A DNA stretch of 39,130 bases from Candidatus Latescibacterota bacterium (GTDB taxonomy: Bacteria > Latescibacterota > UBA2968 > UBA8231). The notes below the pieces were generated by a model, which saw nothing but the letters and a program-made list of their open reading frames with translations, was not told the DNA's origin and did no database searches. Positions 18,548-27,118 of this stretch are shown in pieces; the first letter of the stretch is position 1, and every line of letters begins with the position of its first letter. The DNA lies in assembly GCA_007136405.1 (NCBI GenBank), contig SLHA01000068.1, positions 1 through 39,130 of the forward strand, written 5' to 3'. The position numbers and the translations under genes were made by a program.

Positions 18548-19059
18548 GGCACTTACTCCTGGTCCAGGTGCGTAGTGTGGTCCAGGCGCCAGGGACAAGG
18601 CCGGACACAGGTCCGTCCGACAAGTCGATGGTGCTGCCCTGACTGCAAGACGCAGACCTGGCAGGGGCGGTTTGACCTTGATACCGCCCATACTATGGAT
18701 ACAAGATTGGATCCAGGATAGCTGGTCGAAAATGAGTAACGGCACGACGAGATCGTGTCAAACCCGTCATGCCGTGTTATCTGCAACCTGCTCCGGGGTT
18801 TTCCTGAGCAGGTTGCAGTACGGTAACTATTCCGAGTGCTGGAGGAATCAGCGCTGACGAAGCGCGGCTGGCCACGCGGTTCCGCCGATCTACGCAGAAG
18901 CGGCACCCAGTTCTTACGTCGATCGGCCAGCTGGTGAAAACCGCACGAACGATTCTCCGGAACGGGTCCCTGAGAATCGTGTCCATGCGGACACAACGGG
19001 ACCGCATGGACCGCATGCCCGGACGGAGCCGCCCGCGGTATGCCGCTCTCAGGCTACCG
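18548..19059 (-). other. Non-coding stretch with two perfect inverted repeats
   Basis: No protein-like frame is seen in about 510 bases. A 13-bp perfect inverted repeat, CTGCAACCTGCTC (18781-18793) with GAGCAGGTTGCAG (18806-18818), has a 12-base loop. A 10-bp perfect repeat, GTCCATGCGG (18981-18990) with CCGCATGGAC (19002-19011), has an 11-base loop and lies 49 bases after the stop of the minus-strand gene at 19060. Neither is followed by a T-run on either strand. They may end transcription weakly or shape mRNA. Confidence 0.6.
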
Positions 19060-20196
19060 TCAGTAGCGTCGAGCCGGCCGTCTGTACCAGCCGGTTCGGG
19101 GGTGGGGCCGGTACGCGCGCCGGTACACTACCGGCGGGCGCGGGTAAAGGCGGTGGGACCAGGAAAGATAGAAGCCCGGGGCCACGTGCCAGTCTACATA
19201 GTAGCCAGGGTGCCTTGGTGGATAGACGCGCCAGTAGGGGTGATGGTACACGCGCCAATACGGATACCGGTATACGTGGGGATAGGGATGGTAGACGCGG
19301 TGGACGACTCGCGTTCTCCTGCTGCCTTCAACCAGCGCGGCGTCGTAGTCATAGGGGCGGGTCTGGCCCTCTATGCGGTTTCCGACTCTGGGCGACAAAT
19401 CTCTGTCGGACGGCCTGCTCGCCTCCCGGGCGTATATACCTGGCAGATCCAACTCGACGCCGGCCTGTCGAGCCTTCTGCCTATCGGCGGCAGCCTCTTG
19501 TCCATACCGCCGGGCCTGTTGCAGATGCAGCGCGGCCAGATACTCGTCGAATGCTTCCGGATCTTTGCTGTACGCTTCTCCCAGACGGGCCGTGGTGCCG
19601 ATGTCCGCAGCCAGCATGTCCAGGACCTCCGGCACATGGAGTAGCCGCTGGAGGCTCTGCCGGGTCTCGTCCGGCTGTTCCTGAACGTAACCGACCAGAT
19701 TTTTCTCTGTGTCCCGATTGAGCGCCGCTATCTCACGCAAAACGTTGGAACTCTCCTGCACCAGCACCCGGGCGGACCGATGGGTCTCCGCGGGAAAATC
19801 ACTGAGCTTGGCGTTCAAGGCTCTATAGTTGCCAGGACGTGCTTCTGCCAGAACCTCGACCAGGCCTGGCACGCTGATCACATCCCACAGCATCTCTTGC
19901 CTATGCTCGCTCAACTGCCCAACCAGCCTGGCGAAGGTGGATCGGGATCGGTCCTGGATTCTGGCCAACTCCTCCAGTGCCTCCGGATGCCTGGCTGCAA
20001 CGAGCATGTCTTGCCGCAGGTATTCGGGGTAGAGCGCTATGGTCTCCGCGAGCTCAGGATGGCCTTCCAGCAGCATTATCGCGGCTTCAACGTCCCCACG
20101 GGCAGGTTCCCGGGCATGAGCGCTTTCCGCGAGAGCTGATCCCAACAGAACTACGAATGCGCAGGTGAATGCGAAGGTGTTCTTCATGGTTTTCAC
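19060..20196 (-). CDS. Exported protein with Tyr/His/Pro-rich C-terminus
   Basis: A 378-residue protein. The GTG at 20196 has GGAG 9 bases upstream; the ATG at 20187 is the alternative and would keep the same signal peptide. Residues about 1-28 form a signal peptide with hydrophobic core and cleavage near SAHA. The middle (about 30-240) is helical and acidic, with repeating phrases such as HPELAETIALYPEYL. The tail (about 290-378) is extremely rich in Tyr, His, Pro and Arg (YHPYPHVYRYPYWRVYHH). The protein is probably periplasmic or surface exposed; the tail could bind metal or peptidoglycan, but that is inference. It follows a DUF4136 lipoprotein gene by about 46 bases and is likely co-transcribed. 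No named family is recognised. Confidence 0.78.
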   Translation of the reverse strand: MKTMKNTFAFTCAFVVLLGSALAESAHAREPARGDVEAAIMLLEGHPELAETIALYPEYLRQDMLVAARHPEALEELARIQDRSRSTFARLVGQLSEHRQEMLWDVISVPGLVEVLAEARPGNYRALNAKLSDFPAETHRSARVLVQESSNVLREIAALNRDTEKNLVGYVQEQPDETRQSLQRLLHVPEVLDMLAADIGTTARLGEAYSKDPEAFDEYLAALHLQQARRYGQEAAADRQKARQAGVELDLPGIYAREASRPSDRDLSPRVGNRIEGQTRPYDYDAALVEGSRRTRVVHRVYHPYPHVYRYPYWRVYHHPYWRVYPPRHPGYYVDWHVAPGFYLSWSHRLYPRPPVVYRRAYRPHPRTGWYRRPARRY

Positions 20197-20242
20197 TATA
20201 AACCACTCCTTCATTTGGGCAGCAGCGTGTTCCCAAAGCCGG

Positions 20243-20767
20243 CTAATACGGAGGGAACTTGCTGACGATGGCGCCGACGATGAGGTCGATTTCCTCCTGT
20301 CTCTTGTCCGGGCTGGCCGATGATCTGACCCGCCGGGTACCCCAGCCGCGCCAGATCAGCTCTCTGGTGCGGGCATCGACGAAATCCAGGACGATGGTAC
20401 CCTCCGTGCGGGAACGGACATGACCTGCATACGGAGGCCGGTAATAACCACGGTCGTATACATCGACGGTTTCCGTGGTCTGGTACGTGACGTAATAAGC
20501 CACCAGGAAATCAGGATCATCGATACTTCTCTCGAAGCCTTTGTCGATGAGGGCCTCCAACGCCGCCCGCTTGATCCGGCGGCCTGTGAAGGGACTGGGC
20601 AAGCCAGGCTCGTCGCCGGACGGCTCCTGCTCCCTGGGCATCCAGTCGAAGGTCCGGTACGCAGGAAAGTCCACATGGGGATCGTAATCCCACTGAACCG
20701 AGAGCGATGAGCATGCCGCCAGCATACCGCACAGCAGACACGTCGACACAAGTCGGATAGGTGCCAT
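20243..20767 (-). CDS. DUF4136 domain lipoprotein
   Basis: A 174-residue protein with a GAGGGA site before the ATG at 20767. The signal peptide ends in lipobox LAAC with Cys19 as the lipidation site and Ser-Ser following, which suggests outer-membrane sorting. The mature domain begins WDYDPHVDFPAYRTFDWMP, a DUF4136 signature. It contains TYQTTETVDVYDRGYYRPPY and ends LIVGAIVSKFPPY, as the family does. The function of DUF4136 is unknown. It is the upstream partner of the Tyr/His-rich exported protein. Confidence 0.88.
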   Translation of the reverse strand: MAPIRLVSTCLLCGMLAACSSLSVQWDYDPHVDFPAYRTFDWMPREQEPSGDEPGLPSPFTGRRIKRAALEALIDKGFERSIDDPDFLVAYYVTYQTTETVDVYDRGYYRPPYAGHVRSRTEGTIVLDFVDARTRELIWRGWGTRRVRSSASPDKRQEEIDLIVGAIVSKFPPY

Positions 20768-21050
20768 GATCCCTCGAACAGGTTCAGAGTTGGGTTGTAT
20801 TCGCCATACAGACGCCTGGTAGATGATTCCGGATCCCGCGTCTGCACTCATGAGCCCCAGTTCGTGCAGATTAGGAAAGCATGATATCGAGCACAATGCC
20901 CTGCACCATTTCATCGAACATTCCGGGCCCGGGCACGATCTTCAAGAGGGCGGTCAGAATGACGCTGACGAACCGGGCCGCTTACCGCTGCCGATGGTGG
21001 ACAAGAAGGCCCGCAGGATCTGGCCGGGGCGGGTACCGGATTCGTTGGTT

Positions 21051-22676
21051 TCAGGCACCGTCATCGGCACCGGATGCCGGCAGAAACTCGATAAGGAACG
21101 TGTCCGGGTGGGGCAGGTGCACGATGGGCCTGAACAACTCCTGATGAGCCCGCAGGGCGGGTACCAGGTACAGGGAGGTCGTACCGAATCCCAGGGGTGC
21201 GAGAATCACGTAGCGCACATCGTCCGCTTTCATCTGGGCGATCACCGCGCGTTGATCAGGGTCGAAGGCGTACAGGACGCAGGGGCGGTTGGAAAACAGG
21301 TAGAAGAATTCCGGTTTGCGACAGGCGATCACGGCGTCTTCCGGGGTGTTCTCCCGTGCCCAGGCCGCCAGGCTGAAATAATTCGCCCAGGCTGCGGGAT
21401 ATGGCGCTCGCGCATACTGGTGTCGGCGGTGAACAGCACCGGCATTGGATGCGAAGATCAAGGCACCACACAACAAGGGAAAAAAACCACTGGGAAAGCC
21501 GGGCCGTCGAATGCTCGTCGATACCGCGACGACCAGGCCATGGTAAAACAGTATCAACAGCAAGGGCACCACCGGAAGGACAAAACGGATACCGTACCAG
21601 ACTTCGGGCCATACCAGTATCATGCCGAAGGTACCGGCAAGGTACGACAGGAGGAGAAGGTTGAACCTGGGCAGTTTCCATAGGCCGTAACTGGCGACGG
21701 TAAAGATGCCGATGCCCACGATCCAGCCCAGCACACGAAGATCGTTATGTGGACCGAACCAACCCGGAAAAAATGCCTCCGGTATTTCTGTGTGAATGTA
21801 ACGGAACAGATTGGAATACAAGCGTTCAAGCAGGCCCCATGGACCGATAGTACCTGCCTCCGGCGCGTACGGGTCGCGCAATAACAGCAGACGAAGGTAG
21901 CTGCTGCCCTGGCCTCTCCTACCCCAGATGGACCACGGCAACATGATCAACATGGATCCACCCACTGCGGCAGCGAGATAGGACCATCTGCGCCGGATGG
22001 CGAAATACACCGTAATGCCGAACAGGCAGGCCAGACCAGCGGTTCGTGTGTAATAGGCCAACCCGAAACACACCATGGTTGCCAGGAAATGCCTGTCGAT
22101 CACCGGGTTCTCTGTGTGTTCGGGTATTTTCCCGGCAAACCAGAGCCCTAAAAGGGTGAAGAAAACGAAGGGGATTTCGGTCATCATCATGCTGCCGAAC
22201 GCGAGCAGGTTGGCGTTGAAGGCGATGGCCAGCGCCATGGCCGCAGCCAGGGCTTTCTGCCGGGTCCAGAAGCAGGAGAGCCGATAGACGAGAACCACGC
22301 ATAGAAGGAAGAACAACCCGTTCATCCATTTGACGGCCAGGAAATTCTCCATGCCGAAAACAACGATGGCCAGCGCGATCAGCAACGGGTACACTGGCGG
22401 ATAGGAATAGTGCGTGGGTTGGCCGCTTTGCCACAATTCCGAATACCCCTGCCCGGTTGCTAGAGATCGGCCCAGCAGGTAGTATTTGACGTTGTCGCCG
22501 TTGAGATCGAGTTTTTCATCAAGGGTGTATGCATAGGATCCCAATGCGACCAGCACCGCCAATATCACCATATGATGTGCCCGGATCAGCTCGACAACAC
22601 GCTTGGAGCCAGGTCTCTGCTCTGACGCCGGTTGCGCGCTTCTGTCCCGGCGGGAAGCGACTTTTTTGGAGGCCAT
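21051..22676 (-). CDS. Integral-membrane glycosyltransferase (family 39/ArnT-like)
   Basis: A 541-residue polytopic protein with about 11 hydrophobic helices. After a basic cytoplasmic N-terminus comes a first helix and then a luminal/periplasmic loop containing LDLNGDNVKYYLLGRSLATG. That acidic motif early in the first periplasmic loop matches the catalytic Asp position of dolichyl- or undecaprenyl-phosphate-sugar transferases (PMT/ArnT fold). A soluble C-terminal domain (about 430-541) follows. It would transfer a lipid-linked sugar on the periplasmic face; donor and acceptor are unknown. The start has AGAAGGGTG upstream. It is divergent from yjbQ. Confidence 0.82.
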   Translation of the reverse strand: MASKKVASRRDRSAQPASEQRPGSKRVVELIRAHHMVILAVLVALGSYAYTLDEKLDLNGDNVKYYLLGRSLATGQGYSELWQSGQPTHYSYPPVYPLLIALAIVVFGMENFLAVKWMNGLFFLLCVVLVYRLSCFWTRQKALAAAMALAIAFNANLLAFGSMMMTEIPFVFFTLLGLWFAGKIPEHTENPVIDRHFLATMVCFGLAYYTRTAGLACLFGITVYFAIRRRWSYLAAAVGGSMLIMLPWSIWGRRGQGSSYLRLLLLRDPYAPEAGTIGPWGLLERLYSNLFRYIHTEIPEAFFPGWFGPHNDLRVLGWIVGIGIFTVASYGLWKLPRFNLLLLSYLAGTFGMILVWPEVWYGIRFVLPVVPLLLILFYHGLVVAVSTSIRRPGFPSGFFPLLCGALIFASNAGAVHRRHQYARAPYPAAWANYFSLAAWARENTPEDAVIACRKPEFFYLFSNRPCVLYAFDPDQRAVIAQMKADDVRYVILAPLGFGTTSLYLVPALRAHQELFRPIVHLPHPDTFLIEFLPASGADDGA

Positions 22677-22799
22677 GGCACACCCTTCTAGTCAAGCGAT
22701 CGTGTGACGGAGCAAGTGCGGGGTTTTTTGTGGGTTGCGGTACATACACAGAGTTGCCGGATTCGCTGCCTGTGACCACTCAATATGACGAGGCGAGAG

Positions 22800-23192
22800 A
22801 TGGAATGTATCACGGTGCACACGCGCGAGCGGAACCAGATGATCGACATCACCAGAGAAGTGCAGGAGGCTGTGGCCGCTACGGGACGAACCGATGGGCT
22901 GGTGACTGTTTTCTGCCCGCATACCACGGCGGCGATCACCGTCAACGAAAACACGGATCCCTCCGTCTGCCGGGATATTCTGCATAAACTGGCCACGTTG
23001 ATCCCTCGACGGGAAACTTTCTACCGTCACGGTGAGGGTAATTCCGACAGTCATTTGAAATCCAGTCTGATGGGAGTCAGCAAACAGTTCGTTCTGGATG
23101 CAAGTACTCTCCAGCTGGGAACCTGGCAGGCTATATATTTCTGCGAATTCGATGGTCCGCGGGCCCGCACCGTCTGGGTGTCGGTATCCTGA
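22800..23192 (+). CDS. yjbQ: YjbQ family protein (UPF0047)
   Basis: A 130-residue protein, close to the usual length of about 135-140. Family signatures are VFCPHTTAAITVNENTD and the His-rich RHGEGNSDSHLKSSLMG, followed by TWQAIYFCEFDGPR. The conserved His and Asp residues cluster as in the YjbQ/thiamine-phosphate-synthase-like fold. E. coli YjbQ shows thiamin-phosphate-synthase-like side activity, but the main role is not established. The ATG at 22800 is preferred, with GAGG upstream. Confidence 0.92.
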   Translation: MECITVHTRERNQMIDITREVQEAVAATGRTDGLVTVFCPHTTAAITVNENTDPSVCRDILHKLATLIPRRETFYRHGEGNSDSHLKSSLMGVSKQFVLDASTLQLGTWQAIYFCEFDGPRARTVWVSVS

Positions 23193-23462
23193 GGTCTGCG
23201 GCTTTGCATCTCCCAGGAGTTCCACACAAGAGTCGATGGCGTGCGTTGGCCGGTGGGCCGGTGGGCCCGTATATCCGGCGGGTATGACAGCCTGGTATCG
23301 CCCGTCCATTAGCGACATCGCCGCGTTCAGGATGCGCTCTCCGGATCCCCCGTGCAGACTGTGCGGCTCCTGCTGGCAGGCCAGACCTTTCCCGGTCAGG
23401 ACCCGGCGCAGCCATCGTTTGTCCGCCGGTCCGCCATCTCAGGAACAGGGGGTGCCGGTTTT

Positions 23463-24509
23463 TCAGGCAAAGGTGAACCGGCGGAACAGGCCGGTATCCG
23501 GCGGGCCCTGGCAGAACCATACTTCGCGGCGCTCGGGACACATGATGGCGGCGGCGCAGGTGCAGCCGCTGCCGTGGCGGCTGATCGATCCATCATCACC
23601 TTCTTTGCGGTAGGACAGAATCTCGATCAGCCTGGGCACGTCGATCTGCCCGGCCGCCTGCGCCAGCAGATCGCTCAGCCGCCGTTTGCGCTCCAGCGAG
23701 TTGCGTCCTGGAGGATTCATCGCCAGAGGCGTCAGCTGCGCTGTTTCGTAGTGGTTCGCGTGCGCATAGGTTTCTGCTTCGACGCGATGCGCGGCCCATT
23801 GGCAGGCGGTGGTCTCGATGTTCTGCACGTTGCCCTGACCGTCGCTCATGTAATAATTGTGCCCGGAGGCCCGCGGCGTCCTGGTGATGGCTTCCTGAGC
23901 CTGAACCGTGTCCCACCGGGACAGATAGTCGTGTATCATGGCCAGGTAGATCACCCCCGGGCGCGCATCCGTGGGAACCAGGTTGTTGTTGCCGATGGCC
24001 AGCCCGGTTTCGTTCATGCCGATGAGGGACAGGCATCCCGAAGTGGTGAGCGTCAGGCTCTGCGGGCCGTCCTTCGGTTTGCGCCGCAACGCCACCACGA
24101 ACGGTTCGGCGCTACTGTGCATGTCCCAGGTCTGGCCCAGATAGGTGACGCCGTCTGTCGTGGCACCGGACCGGACCAGGAAACTGGTGCACCCCTGGGT
24201 TTCCGGCGCGCGGCCTTTGAGCACGTCCCGGAAGTCGGTCAGACCGTTGCCGATGAGCAGCTCGTCGGGAGCGATATCGGCACCGGCGGCGATGCCGAGG
24301 AACTCCGCGTGGACAGCCAGCGCGGACTGCGCTCGCAGATGCTCGCCGGCCAGGGCCAGGATCTCCCGGCGTGACACGCCAGGCGCGGCGTTCTCGCACA
24401 GCCGGTAGCGTTCCTCGGACAGGCGATGTGCCTCGTCCGCAAGCTGTTGGCCGAAGGCGTAGCCCATGTCCTCCAGGCTGCCATCCAGTTCGATCATGCG
24501 TATGGTCAT
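23463..24509 (-). CDS. C45-family autoproteolytic acyltransferase/hydrolase
   Basis: A 348-residue N-terminal-nucleophile enzyme of the acyl-CoA:6-aminopenicillanic-acid acyltransferase (peptidase C45) type. The predicted self-cleavage site is Gly106-Cys107 in ETQGCTSFLVRS, exposing Cys107 as nucleophile. LTTSGCLSLIGMNETGLAIGNNN and GHNYYMSDGQGNVQNIE follow, as in family members. No signal peptide is present. The C45 family cleaves or transfers acyl groups on amides; the real substrate is unknown. The start at 24509 has GAGGAG 9 bases upstream. It lies divergent from the PHP gene, with about 210 bases between. Confidence 0.87.
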   Translation of the reverse strand: MTIRMIELDGSLEDMGYAFGQQLADEAHRLSEERYRLCENAAPGVSRREILALAGEHLRAQSALAVHAEFLGIAAGADIAPDELLIGNGLTDFRDVLKGRAPETQGCTSFLVRSGATTDGVTYLGQTWDMHSSAEPFVVALRRKPKDGPQSLTLTTSGCLSLIGMNETGLAIGNNNLVPTDARPGVIYLAMIHDYLSRWDTVQAQEAITRTPRASGHNYYMSDGQGNVQNIETTACQWAAHRVEAETYAHANHYETAQLTPLAMNPPGRNSLERKRRLSDLLAQAAGQIDVPRLIEILSYRKEGDDGSISRHGSGCTCAAAIMCPERREVWFCQGPPDTGLFRRFTFA

Positions 24510-24574
24510 AGGTCGCGCTCCTCGTCGAGTCGGCTGTACCGCTGCGGTGGGGTGGACCGATGCCGGGTTGCGTC

Positions 24575-24604
24575 TTGACATGGGTGCCCGAACATGCCTA
24601 TAGA
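24575..24604 (+). promoter_or_regulatory. Sigma70-type promoter of the PHP-domain gene
   Basis: TTGACA at 24575-24580 and TATAGA at 24599-24604 are separated by 18 bases, near consensus. Transcription would start about 105 bases before the ATG at 24719. Confidence 0.65.
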
Positions 24605-24718
24605 AACAGCTCCTGTCTACCGCTCCGCAAGGCGCACCATAGAGAAGAGCATGCGGCAACCCATGGCAGGTTCGGATTCCAGAGCGGTCCCAACACGAAC
24701 GGAGCGGATGCAGAGCCG

Positions 24719-26092
24719 ATGAAAACCACCAACCGGTATTTCGACATCTATCCACGGGTAGCGGCGGCCGGCCAACGCACCACTATCGTCGTGCGCCCGC
24801 GCTTTTCCCATGTGGGGCTGGACCCGGACAAGACCTACGAGGCGCGCTGCCTCCCCGCCGAATACTACCCCGCGGACAGCCATGGCGGCACCCCGGAGCC
24901 AGTCCGTGTCAAGCCCGGCGACGGTCAACTGGAAATAAGCCATGCTTTCCAGGGAGAGCAAGAACACCTCCTGGAAATCGTCGACCCATCCCGCTCGGAT
25001 TCCACCCCGCTGCTGCGGATCCGGCTGTACTCCGTGGACGGTGACCTGTATGGCTGCCTGCCGCTGAAGGGAGACCTGCACATCCACAGTGACCACTCGG
25101 ACGGCAAGGAGTCGCCCGGTTTCGTCGCCGCCTCGTGCCGCCGCATTGGCCTGGACTTCATGGCGCTCACCGACCACGGCAAATACGCTCCCTCGGTGCA
25201 GGCGCAAGAGGCTTTCGCCGGTCTGGAACACGACCTGCTGATCTGCCGGGGCGAGGAGATACATCCGCCGGACAACCCGGTGCACATGGTCAATTTCGGC
25301 GGCAGTTTCAGCGTCAACGAGCGCATCGCCGTGGATCCAGCCGCGTACCGGAGTGCGGTACGCGACCGTGCCGGTCAGTTCGCAGAGATACCTGACGCGG
25401 CGGTGCGCGATCAGCTGGCTTCCTGTTGCTGGGTGTTCGATCAGATTCGCAGCGGCGGCGGCCTGGGCATCTTCTGTCACCCCTATTGGCACGTGTCCTG
25501 GGGGTACACGCCGGCAGCTCCGGTAACCAACGCTTTGTTCGCCAGCCGGCCGTGGGACGCGTACGAGGTGGTGGGCGGTTACGGCCGGGATGCGGTGGAC
25601 TCGAACACCCTGCAGATCGCCCGGTACCACGAGGAACGGATGCGGGGCGGGCGGTTGCCGATCGTCGGGGTCAGCGATGCGCACGGCTGCGAGAACAGCG
25701 ACCTCTTCGGCTGGTATTTCACCCTGGTGTTCGCTGACGCCCCCACGCAGGAGGCTGTCATCGGGGCCATCAAGGATTGCCGGAGTGTTGCCGTGGAAGC
25801 CATTCCGGGTGAAGCGGTGCGGGTCTACGGTCCGCTGCGGTTGGTGCAGTACGCGCTGTTTCTGCTCGGTGAAGTCATCCCCGCACATGACGAAATATGT
25901 CAGCAGGACGGCCTGCTGATGCTGGAATTCCTGGGCGGACGCCAGGAAGCCAGCCGTGAGCTGGCCATCCGGCGCGGGCGCACGGCCGCTTTCTGGAGCC
26001 GTTACGCCGGATGCCGCTCCGGCGCTGGCCATACCGACTGCGGACACCGGCTGGCGGGCGATCGTGGCTCTGATTCCGGGACTTCTACCTGA
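24719..26092 (+). CDS. PHP-domain metal-dependent phosphoesterase
   Basis: A 457-residue protein. Residues 1-110 form a beta-rich N-terminal domain without recognised motifs. The PHP core follows: GDLHIHSDHSDG (His121, His123), ALTDHGKYAPS (Asp152, His153), EEIHPPDNPVHMVNFGG, GIFCHPYWHVSWGY and GVSDAHGCEN. All metal ligands expected of a trinuclear PHP site seem present. The family includes CehA/McbA-type hydrolases and phosphoesterases; the substrate is unknown. The last 35 residues are Gly/Arg/Ser-rich and unlike the family, perhaps a drifted end. The shared divergent region with the C45 hydrolase suggests joint control. Confidence 0.88.
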   Translation: MKTTNRYFDIYPRVAAAGQRTTIVVRPRFSHVGLDPDKTYEARCLPAEYYPADSHGGTPEPVRVKPGDGQLEISHAFQGEQEHLLEIVDPSRSDSTPLLRIRLYSVDGDLYGCLPLKGDLHIHSDHSDGKESPGFVAASCRRIGLDFMALTDHGKYAPSVQAQEAFAGLEHDLLICRGEEIHPPDNPVHMVNFGGSFSVNERIAVDPAAYRSAVRDRAGQFAEIPDAAVRDQLASCCWVFDQIRSGGGLGIFCHPYWHVSWGYTPAAPVTNALFASRPWDAYEVVGGYGRDAVDSNTLQIARYHEERMRGGRLPIVGVSDAHGCENSDLFGWYFTLVFADAPTQEAVIGAIKDCRSVAVEAIPGEAVRVYGPLRLVQYALFLLGEVIPAHDEICQQDGLLMLEFLGGRQEASRELAIRRGRTAAFWSRYAGCRSGAGHTDCGHRLAGDRGSDSGTST

Positions 26093-26204
26093 CGCGGTGA
26101 AAAGTGTATATTTGGTACCGAGTGCTGGATCGACGACGGGACCGGGTGTCGGTTCGCGCGTTCAGTCGCTGGACGCTATTCTACCACATAAAGGAGTGAA
26201 GACC

Positions 26205-27011
26205 ATGAAATTGCGCATCAACCGACTGTGGCCGCTGCTGGGTATGTTGCCGTTGTTCGGCTGCGCGGCTGCACTGGACTCGGCGCTGGACACGGCTGGC
26301 CGTACTGCCGGTGCACGGGTCGGTGGGGCCGCCGGTCGATATGTCGGGGACCGGATCGTACGGCACTACACGCCGCAGTTTACGCGACTGTACGCCTCGT
26401 ACATGTTTTCCTATGCGTTCACTCCCGGTGGCTACTGGGTGGAGACGAACGACTACGAGCCCGGAGACTGGACCCGGTGGCGTTTCACCGAAAACGGCGA
26501 GACGGATGGTTCATGGCTGGAACGTGCCTTCCTGCGCCGGCTCGAAGACGGCAGAGAGTGGTGGCGGGTGGCCATGTACGACGCTGATTCGGACGACACG
26601 GTCACCCTCGAGGCGCTGTTTGACGCCGATCGCTCCAGTATCCTGCGGCTGCGCAGCCAGTTTCCGGGGCAGGATATCGGCGAGATGCCGGTTGGCGAAG
26701 GCACTCCGGTCTACTCGGAGCCACTAACACTCACGGCAGAGAGCCTGGAAGGTGCCACGGTGGGTACGCAAACCGTACAGGTGCCGGCGGGTCGGTTCAC
26801 GGCCCGGCACGTCCGCTTCACCGACGTGGCCGGGGTCGGACGGGCCGAATGGTGGCTTGTGGATACCGTGCCCGGGGGCATCGTGAAGTATTCGACGTCT
26901 CATCCCCACGATACCGATGAGGATGCCGTGGAGGGGCTGAGCGAGTATAACTGGACGCTTGAACTCACCGAAACCGGTTCGGACGCTACCACGCAACTGG
27001 GTTCATACTGA
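26205..27011 (+). CDS. Lipoprotein of unknown function
   Basis: A 268-residue protein with a strong AAGGAGTG ribosome binding site 5-8 bases before the ATG. The signal peptide ends in lipobox LFGC with Cys20 followed by Ala-Ala-Ala. A short Ala/Gly-rich region (25-50, TAGRTAGARVGGAAGRYVGD) follows. A beta-rich domain covers about 60-255, with Trp-rich strands (YWVETNDYEPGDWTRWRF, REWWRVAMYDAD). No family is recognised. The long gap after the PHP gene (112 bases) and the strong site suggest separate translation, possibly the same transcript. Confidence 0.8.
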   Translation: MKLRINRLWPLLGMLPLFGCAAALDSALDTAGRTAGARVGGAAGRYVGDRIVRHYTPQFTRLYASYMFSYAFTPGGYWVETNDYEPGDWTRWRFTENGETDGSWLERAFLRRLEDGREWWRVAMYDADSDDTVTLEALFDADRSSILRLRSQFPGQDIGEMPVGEGTPVYSEPLTLTAESLEGATVGTQTVQVPAGRFTARHVRFTDVAGVGRAEWWLVDTVPGGIVKYSTSHPHDTDEDAVEGLSEYNWTLELTETGSDATTQLGSY

Positions 27012-27040
27012 GTGCATCGCGAAGGGACAGATCGAGGGCG

Positions 27041-27084
27041 GCGGTGCCGGAGGGGCGATTGCCGTATCCCCGGCCCGGCACCGC
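27041..27084. terminator. Convergent-gene hairpin, probable bidirectional terminator
   Basis: A 10-bp perfect stem, GCGGTGCCGG (27041-27050) with CCGGCACCGC (27075-27084), encloses a second stem GGGG/CCCC (27052-27055 and 27068-27071). It sits exactly between the lipoprotein stop (27011) and the stop of the minus-strand gene (27119). There is no T-run, so Rho or protein assistance may be needed. Confidence 0.6.
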
Positions 27085-27118
27085 GAAATATAGCCGTGCA
27101 TTCGCTTTCAGGACGGGC

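Noticed and set aside
16472..18745. 757-residue form of the histidine kinase
   Set aside because: The extra 66 residues are Pro/Ala-rich and lack an RBS; TTG 18547 has AGGAG and starts at the membrane helix.
23193..23462. Gene in the gap between yjbQ and the C45 hydrolase
   Set aside because: No frame has an RBS or protein-like composition; only short GGCCGGTGGG repeats are seen near 23233-23256.
24617..26047. Minus-strand ORF of 476 codons
   Set aside because: Shadow of the PHP gene, whose metal-binding motifs are in the other strand's frame.
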